Notes under the pieces: model-generated
What the model saw: the letters and a program-made list of their open reading frames with translations, nothing else
What the model was told of the DNA's origin: nothing
The model's database searches: none
Program-made: the position numbers and the translations under genes
In this document: piece after piece, positions 9,166 through 17,143 of the stretch
Layout: each line of letters opens with the position of its first letter
Numbering within the stretch: position 1 is the first letter of the stretch
NCBI RefSeq assembly: GCF_900021175.1
Contig: NZ_FCOP01000007.1
Coordinates: forward strand, 186,001 to 250,000
Direction: 5' to 3'
Source of the DNA: Pseudenterobacter timonensis
GTDB lineage: Bacteria > Pseudomonadota > Gammaproteobacteria > Enterobacterales > Enterobacteriaceae
Length of the DNA stretch: 64,000 nt

Positions 9166-9190
9166 CTCCCTCTCCCGGCGGGAGGGGGGA
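9166..9190. repeat. Palindromic repeat copy upstream of selA
   Basis: CCCTCTCCC / GGGAGGGGG hairpin of the same family as at 6054 and 15594. It ends about 27 bp before the selA ATG, within the likely mRNA leader. Confidence 0.6.
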
Positions 9191-9216
9191 AAATACCCAA
9201 CCGGCAGGCCTTTTTC

Positions 9217-10602
9217 ATGACGACTCTTCGTTCTCTATATAGCCACATTCCCGCGACCGACCGTCTGCTTCGCGATCCGCTCTTTACCCACGTGTTGAGC
9301 CAGTTCGGCCATACCCGTACGGTGGAGATGCTGCGTTTGATGCAGGATGAGGCGCGCCAGCATATCCAGGCGCACGACGCGCTGCCGCCATGGTGCGCTG
9401 ACTGGGCAAACGAAGCGACGAGCCGGCTTTGCCAGCAGACGCAGAGCGCCCTGCGCCCGGTTTTTAACCTGACCGGGACGGTGCTGCACACCAATCTGGG
9501 GCGCGCGCAGCAGGCGGAAGAGGCGATAGAGGCGGTAGCGCAGGCGATGCGCTCTCCCGTCACCCTGGAGTATGACCTGGACGGCGCGGGGCGCGGCCAT
9601 CGCGATCGCGCCCTGGCGACTATTCTCTGTCAGATTACCGGCGCGGAAGATGCCTGCATCGTCAATAACAACGCGGCGGCGGTACTGCTGATGCTGGCGG
9701 CGACGGCGGCGGGACGGGAAGTGGTGGTCTCTCGCGGGGAGCTGGTAGAGATTGGCGGCGCGTTTCGTATTCCCGACGTGATGCGCCAGGCAGGCTGTAC
9801 GCTCCATGAGGTGGGCACCACCAACCGTACCCACGCCAGAGATTATCGCGCGGCGGTGAATGAACAGACTGCCCTGTTGATGAAGGTGCACACCAGCAAC
9901 TACCACATCGAGGGCTTCACCAAAGCGGTGGAGGAGGCGGAGCTGGCCGAGATGGGTCGTGAACTGGACGTGCCGGTGGTGGCCGATCTGGGCAGCGGTT
10001 CGCTGGTGGATCTCAGTCAGTATGGCCTGCCGAAAGAGCCGATGGTGCAGGAGATGATCGCCGCGGGCGTCAGCCTGGTCAGCTTTTCCGGCGACAAGCT
10101 GCTGGGCGGCCCGCAGGCGGGGATCATTGTCGGCAAACGGGCGCTGATCGCAAAACTGCAGCAGCATCCGCTGAAACGCGCGCTACGTGCCGATAAAATG
10201 ACGCTGGCGGCGCTGGAGGCGACGCTTCGGCTCTATCTGCACCCGGAAAAACTGGCGGAACGGCTGCCGACGCTGCGCCTGCTGACGCGGGACGCCGCCT
10301 CTGTCCAGGCCCAGGGCGAAAGACTGCTGACACAGATAGCGCCCCACTATCCTGAATTTGAACTGCGCGTGGAGCCATGCCAGTCGCAAATCGGCAGCGG
10401 TTCGCTGCCGGTGGACAGGCTGCCCGGCGCAGCGCTGACCTTTACCCCGCGCGACGGACGCGGCAGCCGACTGGAGGCGCTCTCGACACGCTGGCGCGCG
10501 CTCCCGGTGCCGGTTATCGGGCGGAGCTATGACGGGCGCCTCTGGCTGGATCTGCGCTGCCTCGAAGATGAAAAGCGGTTTCTGGAGATGTTGCTGAAAT
10601 GA
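9217..10602 (+). CDS. selA: L-seryl-tRNA(Sec) selenium transferase
   Basis: 461 aa (463 in E. coli). SelA is a decameric PLP enzyme that converts Ser-tRNA(Sec) to Sec-tRNA(Sec) with selenophosphate. The N-terminal tRNA-binding domain covers about residues 1-60. The fold-type I PLP domain follows, with [14 protein letters not shown], the catalytic core [15 protein letters not shown], and the PLP-binding lysine at residue 294 ([14 protein letters not shown]). The ribosome site is weak (AGG, 8 bp spacing). selB begins inside the last codon (ATGA overlap), so the two are coupled. selC (tRNA-Sec) and selD are not in this window. Confidence 0.97.
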   Translation: MTTLRSLYSHIPATDRLLRDPLFTHVLSQFGHTRTVEMLRLMQDEARQHIQAHDALPPWCADWANEATSRLCQQTQSALRPVFNLTGTVLHTNLGRAQQAEEAIEAVAQAMRSPVTLEYDLDGAGRGHRDRALATILCQITGAEDACIVNNNAAAVLLMLAATAAGREVVVSRGELVEIGGAFRIPDVMRQAGCTLHEVGTTNRTHARDYRAAVNEQTALLMKVHTSNYHIEGFTKAVEEAELAEMGRELDVPVVADLGSGSLVDLSQYGLPKEPMVQEMIAAGVSLVSFSGDKLLGGPQAGIIVGKRALIAKLQQHPLKRALRADKMTLAALEATLRLYLHPEKLAERLPTLRLLTRDAASVQAQGERLLTQIAPHYPEFELRVEPCQSQIGSGSLPVDRLPGAALTFTPRDGRGSRLEALSTRWRALPVPVIGRSYDGRLWLDLRCLEDEKRFLEMLLK

Positions 10603-12455
10603 TTATTGCTACCGCCGGTCATGTCGACCATGGCAAAACGACGCTGCTGCAGGCGATCACCGGCGTCAATGCCGACCGCCTGCCGGAAGAAAAACAGCGC
10701 GGCATGACGATCGACCTCGGCTACGCCTACTGGCCGCAGCCCGATGGCCGCGTGCTGGGCTTTATCGACGTGCCCGGGCACGAAAAATTTCTCTCCAACA
10801 TGCTGGCGGGGATGGGCGGTCTCGATCACGCCCTGCTGGTGGTGGCGTGCGACGATGGTGTGATGGCGCAGACCCGCGAGCACCTGGCGATCCTGCAACT
10901 CACCGGCAACCCGCAGCTCACCGTGGCGCTGACCAAGGCGGATCGCGTGGACGAGAGCCGCGTTGACGCGGTTCGCGAAGAGGTGCAGGCGGTACTGCGC
11001 GATTACGGTTTCTCTACAGCATCAATTTTTGTCACGGTGGCGACAGAAGGGCACGGGATCGACGATTTACGCCACCACTTACAGCAGCTCACCACGCGTA
11101 AACGTCCGGCGGAGAGTCGTTTTCGTCTGGCCATCGACCGCGCCTTTACCGTCAAGGGGGCGGGGCTGGTGGTGACCGGTACGGCGCTGAGTGGCGACGT
11201 GAAAGTAGGGGATAGCCTCTGGCTGACCGGGGCGAACAGGCCGATGCGCGTGCGCGGCCTGCATGCTCAAAACCAGCCGACAGAAGCGGCCCACGCCGGG
11301 GAGCGTATCGCTCTGAATATCGTCGGGGATGCCGGGAAAGAGCAGATTAGCCGCGGCGACTGGCTGCTGGCAGAGGCGCCGCCGGCCCCTTTCCAGCGGG
11401 TGATTGTCGCCCTTCACACCCATACGGCGCTGGCCCAGTGGCAGCCGCTGCATATTCATCATGCCGCCAGCCACGTTACCGGGCGCGTCTCGTTGCTGGA
11501 GAACGATCTCGCCGAACTGGTGCTGGATACCCCGCTGTGGCTGGCCGATAACGATCGGCTGGTTCTGCGCGATATCTCCGCCCGCGTAACGCTCGCCGGG
11601 GCGCGGGTGGTGACGCTTAATCCGCCGCGTCGCGGCAAACGTAAGCCGGAGTATCTCCAGTGGCTGACCGCGCTGGCGCGCGCGCAGGAGGATCGCACCG
11701 CGCTCGATCTGCATCTGGATCGTGGGGCGGTTAATCTTCGCGACTTTGGCTGGGCGCGCCAGCTTAGCCCTCAGGGGCTGCGTCAGCTCGCTTCCCAGCC
11801 CGGTTTTATCCAGGCGGGCGAGAATGTGCTGAACGCGCCCGTGGCCGCCCGCTGGCAGCGTAAGGTGCTCGATACGCTGGCGACCTATCACCAGCAGCAT
11901 CAGGACGAGCCGGGGCCGGGACGGGAAAGACTGCGGCGCATGGCGCTGCCGATGCAGGATGAGGCGCTGGTGCTGCTTCTGATGGAGCGGATGCGCGAAA
12001 GCGGCGAGATTCACAGCCACCACGGCTGGCTACATCTGCCGGACCATAAGGCGGGCTTTACCGCTGACCAGGAGGCGATCTGGCAGAAAGCGGCGGCGCT
12101 CTTTAGCGACGATCCCTGGTGGGTGCGCGATCTGGCGCGGGAAACCGGCACCGAGGAACAGGTGATGCGGCAGGTGCTGCGTCATGCGGCACAGCAGGGG
12201 CTGATTACCGCGATCGTAAAAGATCGCTACTACCGTAACGATCGCATTGTCACCTTCGCCAGCCTGATCCGCGAGCTGGATGATGAGCGCGGATCAACCT
12301 GCGCCGCCGATTTCCGCGACCGGCTAAACGTGGGGCGCAAGCTGGCTATCCAGATCCTGGAGTATTTTAACCGCATCGGCTTTACCCGCCGTCGCGGCAA
12401 CGATCATCTCCTGCGCGACGCGCAGCTCTTTCCGCAAGATAGGCGAGAGAGTTAA
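10599..12455 (+). CDS. selB: Selenocysteine-specific elongation factor SelB
   Basis: 618 aa (614 in E. coli). SelB carries Sec-tRNA(Sec) to UGA codons that are followed by a SECIS hairpin. The N-terminal GTPase domain has G1 GHVDHGKT at residues 7-14, DVPGHEKF (G3) and the TKAD form of the NKxD motif; EF-Tu-like beta domains follow. The C-terminal 250 residues contain the winged-helix repeats that bind SECIS RNA (for example [22 protein letters not shown]). Its stop codon shares TTAA with the stop of the convergent ROK kinase gene. Confidence 0.97.
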   Translation: MIIATAGHVDHGKTTLLQAITGVNADRLPEEKQRGMTIDLGYAYWPQPDGRVLGFIDVPGHEKFLSNMLAGMGGLDHALLVVACDDGVMAQTREHLAILQLTGNPQLTVALTKADRVDESRVDAVREEVQAVLRDYGFSTASIFVTVATEGHGIDDLRHHLQQLTTRKRPAESRFRLAIDRAFTVKGAGLVVTGTALSGDVKVGDSLWLTGANRPMRVRGLHAQNQPTEAAHAGERIALNIVGDAGKEQISRGDWLLAEAPPAPFQRVIVALHTHTALAQWQPLHIHHAASHVTGRVSLLENDLAELVLDTPLWLADNDRLVLRDISARVTLAGARVVTLNPPRRGKRKPEYLQWLTALARAQEDRTALDLHLDRGAVNLRDFGWARQLSPQGLRQLASQPGFIQAGENVLNAPVAARWQRKVLDTLATYHQQHQDEPGPGRERLRRMALPMQDEALVLLLMERMRESGEIHSHHGWLHLPDHKAGFTADQEAIWQKAAALFSDDPWWVRDLARETGTEEQVMRQVLRHAAQQGLITAIVKDRYYRNDRIVTFASLIRELDDERGSTCAADFRDRLNVGRKLAIQILEYFNRIGFTRRRGNDHLLRDAQLFPQDRRES

Positions 12456-13348
12456 CAGGGGGCGCGGTGGCCATGCTTAAGCGCTTGCTTCGCCAGCCAT
12501 ACCGCGCCGAGCCTGCCCGCCTGGTTGCCCAGCTTGCAGGGTAAAATAGGCACCTTCAGCGCTTCCCACTCCTCGAAGCGTTGCAGATATTTATCCATCA
12601 GCGTGTAAATCTTCTTTTGCTCGCTGATACCGCCGCCGATCAGCACCGCCTGCGGATCGAACATCGATATCACGCTGTAAACGCCACGCGAAAGCATGTG
12701 CGCCCACTTTTCGATAGCTTCGCGAAGGTGCACATCGCTCTCCATTCGTTCGAACAAGGCCTCTCCGTCGGGCATCTCCTCTTCCGGCAGCGCCAGTGCC
12801 CGGCGGCACGCCTTCATTAGCGCGCTGGTCGAGGCCACCTCGTGCATACCTTCACCTTCAGGGCCGACAGGGATGACGCCAAACTCACCCGCCCGGTAGT
12901 GTGAGCCGCGATAGAGATCGCCTTCCACGACGATCCCGCCGCCGATGGCGGTACCGATGGTGATGCAGACAAAGCTGTCGTAGTCCTGCCCGGCGCCTCG
13001 CCAGCGCTCACCCAGCGCAGCGCAGTTGGCGTCGTTTTCCGCAGTGACAGGCAGGTCGGTAAGCTCCCCGAAAAGATCGTGAAGGTTCACGTTATCAAGG
13101 TATGCCAGCGACCCCGCTTTCGCTGCCTGGCCGGTGTGAGGATTAATATGGCCCGGAAAACTCACCCCAATGGCGGCGATATCATGCTTCTGCTGATGCT
13201 CCTTCACCACCGCCTGCCATTGCTGCTTGAAGCTCTGTTCATCTTCAGGCGTGTCGTACTCCCCCGATGCCAGCTCATTGCCGTTCTCGTCAATGACCCC
13301 GTGTTTAATATGCGTTCCGCCGACATCAAATCCGATAAAAAGCTGCAT
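12452..13348 (-). CDS. ROK-family sugar kinase without zinc motif
   Basis: 298 aa from the ATG at 13348, chosen because GAGGAG stands 7 bp before it; a 6-residue longer start lacks such a site. The N-terminal phosphate loop (FDVGGTHIKHGV), the catalytic aspartate region (ENDANCAALGE) and the GTAIGGGIV stretch are typical of ROK sugar kinases. The family's usual zinc-binding CxCGxxGCxE motif is missing after YRAGEFG, as in the zinc-free branch that includes some beta-glucoside kinases. The substrate is therefore uncertain: glucose, fructose, N-acetylmannosamine or a phosphodisaccharide are all possible. It stands alone, with no transporter or hydrolase beside it. I do not remember a gene here in E. 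coli K-12. Confidence 0.85.
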   Translation of the reverse strand: MQLFIGFDVGGTHIKHGVIDENGNELASGEYDTPEDEQSFKQQWQAVVKEHQQKHDIAAIGVSFPGHINPHTGQAAKAGSLAYLDNVNLHDLFGELTDLPVTAENDANCAALGERWRGAGQDYDSFVCITIGTAIGGGIVVEGDLYRGSHYRAGEFGVIPVGPEGEGMHEVASTSALMKACRRALALPEEEMPDGEALFERMESDVHLREAIEKWAHMLSRGVYSVISMFDPQAVLIGGGISEQKKIYTLMDKYLQRFEEWEALKVPILPCKLGNQAGRLGAVWLAKQALKHGHRAPC

Positions 13349-13462
13349 TGCGCTACTCCTCGACATACCATTTGTCTGAGTATGGCTCAGCGGCGGAAAG
13401 GAAACGTAAAGTATGGTAATCCGTTACGCCTGTCGCTTTTACTGCCCGTAATAGGCCCCGGA

Positions 13463-13603
13463 CGCGTGCCTTACGCCATCTCAATATCGCTCTCCACCTC
13501 GCGGATGAAGCAGGTCGGTGAGAAGAATCTGCTGAAGCCATTGCGCGAGACCGCAGAGGCGATCTCCCGCGAGCTGGGCTTTAACGTGCGCGAGCAGGCG
13601 TAG
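13463..13603 (+). pseudogene. 3' remnant of an IclR-type regulator (yiaJ position)
   Basis: In frame, 46 residues (RVPYAISISLSTSR, then KPLRETAEAISRELGF to a stop) look like the extreme C-terminus of an IclR-family regulator, where a GVPYALS-like strand is followed by a helix with EISRELG. No HTH or effector domain precedes it, and the ROK kinase gene starts 114 bp upstream on the other strand. E. coli has yiaJ, an IclR-type repressor, next to ysaA in this orientation, so this is probably what was left when yiaJ and the yiaK-S genes were deleted. The assignment rests on a short match. Confidence 0.5.
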
Positions 13604-13724
13604 GGCAAACAGCCATAACGCATGGCAGATCCCACAAATCTGGCCGCAATTCTGTGTTGGATCAAAGCGCTTTTCCGTCGCTCTCTGGCAAGCTGGCCTT
13701 TTCCGCGTCTGCCTGGGGGGCAGG

Positions 13725-14195
13725 ATGAAGCGTTTTATCATGGCCGATGCGGCGAAGTGCATCGGGTGTCGCACCTGTGAGGTGGCCTGCGTGGTCTCTC
13801 ATCAGGAGAATCAGGACTGCACGGCGCTCTCCGGCGCGGCGTTCGCCGCGCGCGTGCGGGTGGTGAAGGGGGATACCTTTTCAACGGCGGTCGCCTGCCA
13901 CCAGTGCGAAGATGCGCCGTGCGCTAACGTCTGCCCGACCCAGGCCATTCGCGAGCAGACGGGCGTCTGGTGGGTGGAGCAGTCCCGCTGCATCGGCTGT
14001 AAAAGCTGTATGGTGTCCTGCCCGTTTGGCGCGATAGAGGTGATACGTGTGGAGGGACAGGCTCAGGCCCTGAAGTGCGATCTCTGTCGCCATCGCGAGG
14101 AAGGGCCCGCCTGCGTGCAGGCTTGCCCGACCGGGGCGTTACGCTGCGTTGAACCGGCCAGCCTGCGCGCCGAACGGCTGCGCTGGCTGGCCTGA
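13725..14195 (+). CDS. ysaA: 4Fe-4S ferredoxin-type electron transfer protein YsaA
   Basis: 156 aa (157 in E. coli). It carries four cysteine clusters: CIGCRTCEVAC (residues about 12-22), CHQCEDAPCANVCP, CIGCKSCMVSCP and CDLCRHREEGPACVQACP. This is the four-cluster pattern of HycB/HydN/DmsB-type electron-transfer subunits. No catalytic partner is adjacent, so the donor and acceptor are unknown. A GGGGGGCAGG ribosome site precedes the ATG. Its stop is 6 bp from that of convergent avtA, as in E. coli. The 121 bp between the yiaJ remnant and the start contain no promoter I can name. Confidence 0.9.
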   Translation: MKRFIMADAAKCIGCRTCEVACVVSHQENQDCTALSGAAFAARVRVVKGDTFSTAVACHQCEDAPCANVCPTQAIREQTGVWWVEQSRCIGCKSCMVSCPFGAIEVIRVEGQAQALKCDLCRHREEGPACVQACPTGALRCVEPASLRAERLRWLA

Positions 14196-14201
14196 GCGAA
14201 C

Positions 14202-15455
14202 TTAACTTTCCTCGCTCCAGGCGCGTTCGATCTCTTCGGCGAGGATCTTCACTCCCGCCTCGATTTTCTCTGGCTCCGGCACGTAGTTCATCCGCATGCA
14301 CTGGTGGGTGTGGGGCCAGGGTTTATCCAGTCCCGGGAAGAAATAATCGCCCGGCACCATCAGCACGCCGCGTTTTTTCAGGCGCTGATAAAGCAGCTCG
14401 GTGGAGACAGGTAAATCCTTAAACCACAGCCAGAGGAAAATAGCCCCTTCCGGCTTATGGATCAGGCAACGCTCTGCCGGCAGGTAGCGGCGAAGGATGG
14501 CGATCGTCTCCTGGACGCGCTGGTAGTAGAACGGCTTGATCACCTCATTTGACAGGCGCAGCAGGTCGTTGCGCTTGATCATCTCGCACATCATCGCCGG
14601 TCCCATGCCGCCGGGTGAAAGGCTGATAATGCCGTTCATATTGGTGATGGCGCTGATGATCTTTTCACTGGCGATAATAATGCCGCAGCGGCTCCCTGGC
14701 AGGCCGAGCTTGGAGAGGCTCATGCACAGCACAATGTTGGGGTTCCACAGGGGACGCGCCTCGCTGAAGATAATGCCCGGGAACGGCACGCCGTAGGCGT
14801 TATCAATCACCAGCGGGATATTGTGCTGGTGGGCGAGAGCGTCCAGCTTGATCAGCTCTTCGTCGGTGATGACGTTGCCGGTCGGGTTGGTGGGACGCGA
14901 GACGCAGATCATCCCGGTCTCTTCGCCGATATGCAGGTGCTCGAAATCCACATGATATTTAAACTGACCTTCCGGCAGCAGCTCGATATTCGGGCGCGCG
15001 GAGACGAACATCTCCTCTTCCAGCCCCGCGTCGGCATAGCCGATATACTCCGGCGCCAGCGGGAAGAGAACTTTTTTGCTGGAACCGTCGGCGCGGCGGC
15101 CGGCGAAGAGATTGAACAAGTAGAAAAAGGCGCTCTGGCTGCCGTTTGTTAGTGCAATATTCTGCGGTTCAATATCCCAGCCCAGTTCGTTACGTAACAT
15201 GTCGGCGAGCAGAGAAAGTAGCTCGGTTTTACCCTGCGGACCATCGTAATTACAGAGCGCCTCCGCCGCTTTGCCGCTTTGCAGCATATCGGCCAGCAGG
15301 GCGTTAAAGTAATCGTTCATGGCCGGGATTTGCGCCGGGTTACCGCCGCCAAGCATGATGGCGCCCGGGGTACGCAGCCCGTCGTTGAGATCCTCCATCA
15401 GGCGGGTGATGCCTGAATGGCGGGTGAATTTGTCGCCGAAAAGTGAAAAGGTCAT
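14202..15455 (-). CDS. avtA: Valine-pyruvate aminotransferase (transaminase C)
   Basis: 417 aa, the E. coli length, from the ATG at 15455 (MTFSLFGDKFTRHSG); the frame stays open 50 codons further upstream into an inverted repeat and repeat DNA, which I exclude. AvtA is a fold-type I PLP aminotransferase that exchanges amino groups between valine, alanine and 2-aminobutyrate and their keto acids. Visible landmarks are NYDGPQGKTELL, the PTNPTGNVI motif, and the PLP lysine in SLSKLGLPGSRCG. A 9-bp perfect inverted repeat lies 20 bp before the start. Upstream lie a repeat array and an IS, so the promoter should fall in 15456-15593. Confidence 0.97.
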   Translation of the reverse strand: MTFSLFGDKFTRHSGITRLMEDLNDGLRTPGAIMLGGGNPAQIPAMNDYFNALLADMLQSGKAAEALCNYDGPQGKTELLSLLADMLRNELGWDIEPQNIALTNGSQSAFFYLFNLFAGRRADGSSKKVLFPLAPEYIGYADAGLEEEMFVSARPNIELLPEGQFKYHVDFEHLHIGEETGMICVSRPTNPTGNVITDEELIKLDALAHQHNIPLVIDNAYGVPFPGIIFSEARPLWNPNIVLCMSLSKLGLPGSRCGIIIASEKIISAITNMNGIISLSPGGMGPAMMCEMIKRNDLLRLSNEVIKPFYYQRVQETIAILRRYLPAERCLIHKPEGAIFLWLWFKDLPVSTELLYQRLKKRGVLMVPGDYFFPGLDKPWPHTHQCMRMNYVPEPEKIEAGVKILAEEIERAWSEES

Positions 15456-15474
15456 AGCAGGTGTTCTGTCGAGC

Positions 15475-15499
15475 TTATGGTTAAAGGGGATAACCATAA
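15475..15499. promoter_or_regulatory. Perfect inverted repeat in the avtA leader
   Basis: TTATGGTTA, 7-nt loop, TAACCATAA; it ends 20 bp before the avtA start codon. It could be an operator for a dimeric regulator or an mRNA hairpin. No T-run follows on the minus strand, so it is not a terminator. The regulator is unknown. Confidence 0.4.
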
Positions 15500-15593
15500 C
15501 CCTGGCTTCGTGCAGGTGCAAATCAGGGAGTGTGGTCGGGTTTGTTTCTTTGTATTGTGGGGAAGGGAATATGCAGAGGATTATGCTGGTGGT

Positions 15594-15830
15594 GTTGCCC
15601 CTCACCCCAGCCCTCTCCCGGAGGGGAGAGGGAGTTGTCCGGCGTGGTGTTGCCCCTCACCCCAACCCTCTCCCCGGAGGGGAGAGGGAGTTGTCCGGCG
15701 TGGGGTTCGCTTCTCACCCTCTCCAAAGGGGAGAGGGGGGTGCCCGGCGTGGGGTTCGCTTTTCACCCTCCCCGGAGGGGAGAGGGAGTTGCCCGGCGTG
15801 GGGCTTGCTTTTCACCCTCTCCCCTCTGGG
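15594..15830. repeat. Tandem palindromic repeat array, interrupted by an IS
   Basis: About 4.5 units start at 15594, 15649, 15705, 15754 and 15803, with periods of 55, 56, 49 and 49 bp. Each unit has (T)CACCC, a CCCTCTCC-GGAGGGGAGAGGG hairpin and a spacer like GTTGTCCGGCGTGGGG. The last unit is split in its hairpin loop by the IS and resumes at 17116-17140. The units differ by several substitutions. The array fills most of the gap between avtA and malS. Open frames that cross it are artefacts of the repeat. Confidence 0.9.
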
Positions 15831-17115
15831 TGTACAGTCCGGGGACATGGTAGACAGATGTTCGGGGACATGGTGAACACTTTTTAACATCCCTTACCCA
15901 TGGTGATCGACTTTTTCTTCAGGTCGATCACCCCCACTTTCGTGCTGTACCACCAGACTTCATAACAGCCGTCCTCCTGCGTTTCCTTCAGCCCCACACG
16001 CTCTCCCCTGAAGGCCTTGCCTGCGTTCAGACTGAGACCCTTTATGCTCAGCTTCCCGCTGATATCCACCTTCCTCACCATCACCCCTTCGTCATATTCC
16101 GGCGGCATGACGGTGGCGCTGTACTGACGGGCGGACGGCTGATAGCGCGAGGCCGGCACCGCCATACCCAGCGCCTCGTGCGGACGCTCAAGGTTATAGA
16201 CAGCCCGCCACTGGTCGAACGCCCGCTGCAGCCCGCTGCTGTCGGCGAACCATCTTCCCTGCAGGAGTTCCGCCTTCAGGCTGCGGTGAAAACGCTCCAG
16301 CTTGCCCTGGGTCTGTGGATGATAAGGCCGGGAGTGACCGACACGGATACCCAGACGCATCAGCCACAGCTCCGGCCCCGTCCAGCTGCCGGTGGTGTCG
16401 CCCCACGGCGCGCCGTTGTCCATGGTCATCCGGTCCGGCAGACCGTAGTGTTCAAAGACCCTGACGAGCTGCCGCTGTACGGTCTCACGCCGTTCATCCC
16501 CGCAGTGCGCCAGACACAGGGAGAACCGGGAGTGGTCGTCCAGCAGGGTGAGCGGATGGCAGCGGCCGCCGCCAAAGGGAAAATGGCCCTTGAAATCCAT
16601 CTGCCAGAGCCGGTTCGGGGCGGAGTGTTCGAAGCGGCCGGTAGCCGGTATGCCGGGAGGCATACCGGGCAGCAGGCCGTGACGGGCCATCAGGCTGTGA
16701 ACGGTGCTGAAGGCGGGCATGGGATGCCCGCGGTCCTCCAGCCAGCGCTTAATCTTGCGCGCGCCCCAGCGTTCATGGCGGGCATGGGCCATACGCAGCA
16801 GGTCAGTGATGCCGTCCGGTGAACGGTTCGGGGAGTGATGCGGCGTGCGCGGCCGGTCCTGAAGCCCGGCTGCGCCGTCTTCAGCCCAGCGGCGAAGCCA
16901 CTTGTAGCCGGTGGCCGGTGAAATGCCGTAGTGGCGGCAGAGTGAACGGATGTTCGCCCCGTCCTGCGAGGCGAACAAAACAAACTCAGTACGTAATGAC
17001 ATGGTATCTCTCGCATCCCAGGGCATAAGCGGCTCCATAAACGGGTTCTTATGCCTCAGTTGTAAGTGTCTACCATGTCTCCGAACAAGTGTTCACTATG
17101 TCCCCGGACTGTACA
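15831..17115 (-). mobile_element. Complete IS481-family insertion sequence, 1285 bp
   Basis: The ends are inverted: TGTACAGTCCGGGGACAT at 15831-15848 and its complement at 17098-17115. Each end has two copies of a GTYCGGGGACATGGT-like motif 23 bp apart (15837 and 15860; 17109 and 17086 on the other strand), probably transposase-binding sites. Both flanks carry TGGG (15827-15830 and 17116-17119), a likely 4-bp target duplication. Removing the element and one TGGG restores a GGGGAGAGGG-type hairpin. The single intact transposase gene fills most of it. TGT ends fit the IS481 family. Confidence 0.9.
15884..17026 (-). CDS. IS481-family transposase
   Basis: 380 aa from the ATG at 17026, which has GGAG 6 bp upstream; an in-frame ATG four codons earlier is less well placed. 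The N-terminus is a helix-turn-helix (IRSLCRHYGISPATGYKWLRRW). The integrase core shows the DDE triad: Asp in WQMDFKGHF, Asp in TMDNGAPW and Glu in QGKLERFHRSLK. A C-terminal beta domain follows. No frameshift or stop interrupts it, so the element may be active. It is transcribed toward avtA and could add read-through transcription there. Confidence 0.95.
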   Translation of the reverse strand: MPWDARDTMSLRTEFVLFASQDGANIRSLCRHYGISPATGYKWLRRWAEDGAAGLQDRPRTPHHSPNRSPDGITDLLRMAHARHERWGARKIKRWLEDRGHPMPAFSTVHSLMARHGLLPGMPPGIPATGRFEHSAPNRLWQMDFKGHFPFGGGRCHPLTLLDDHSRFSLCLAHCGDERRETVQRQLVRVFEHYGLPDRMTMDNGAPWGDTTGSWTGPELWLMRLGIRVGHSRPYHPQTQGKLERFHRSLKAELLQGRWFADSSGLQRAFDQWRAVYNLERPHEALGMAVPASRYQPSARQYSATVMPPEYDEGVMVRKVDISGKLSIKGLSLNAGKAFRGERVGLKETQEDGCYEVWWYSTKVGVIDLKKKSITMGKGC

Positions 17116-17143
17116 TGGGGAGAGGGAGGGGTGAGGGGAGGCG

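Noticed and set aside
15594..15830. Possible CRISPR array
   Set aside because: Units are contiguous 49-56 bp tandem repeats, diverged from each other, with no unique spacers and no cas genes nearby.
15477..15887. Open frames of 67-185 aa across the tandem palindromic array
   Set aside because: All frames stay open because the repeat is GC-rich and stop-poor; the products are repetitive, with no ribosome sites and no conserved features.
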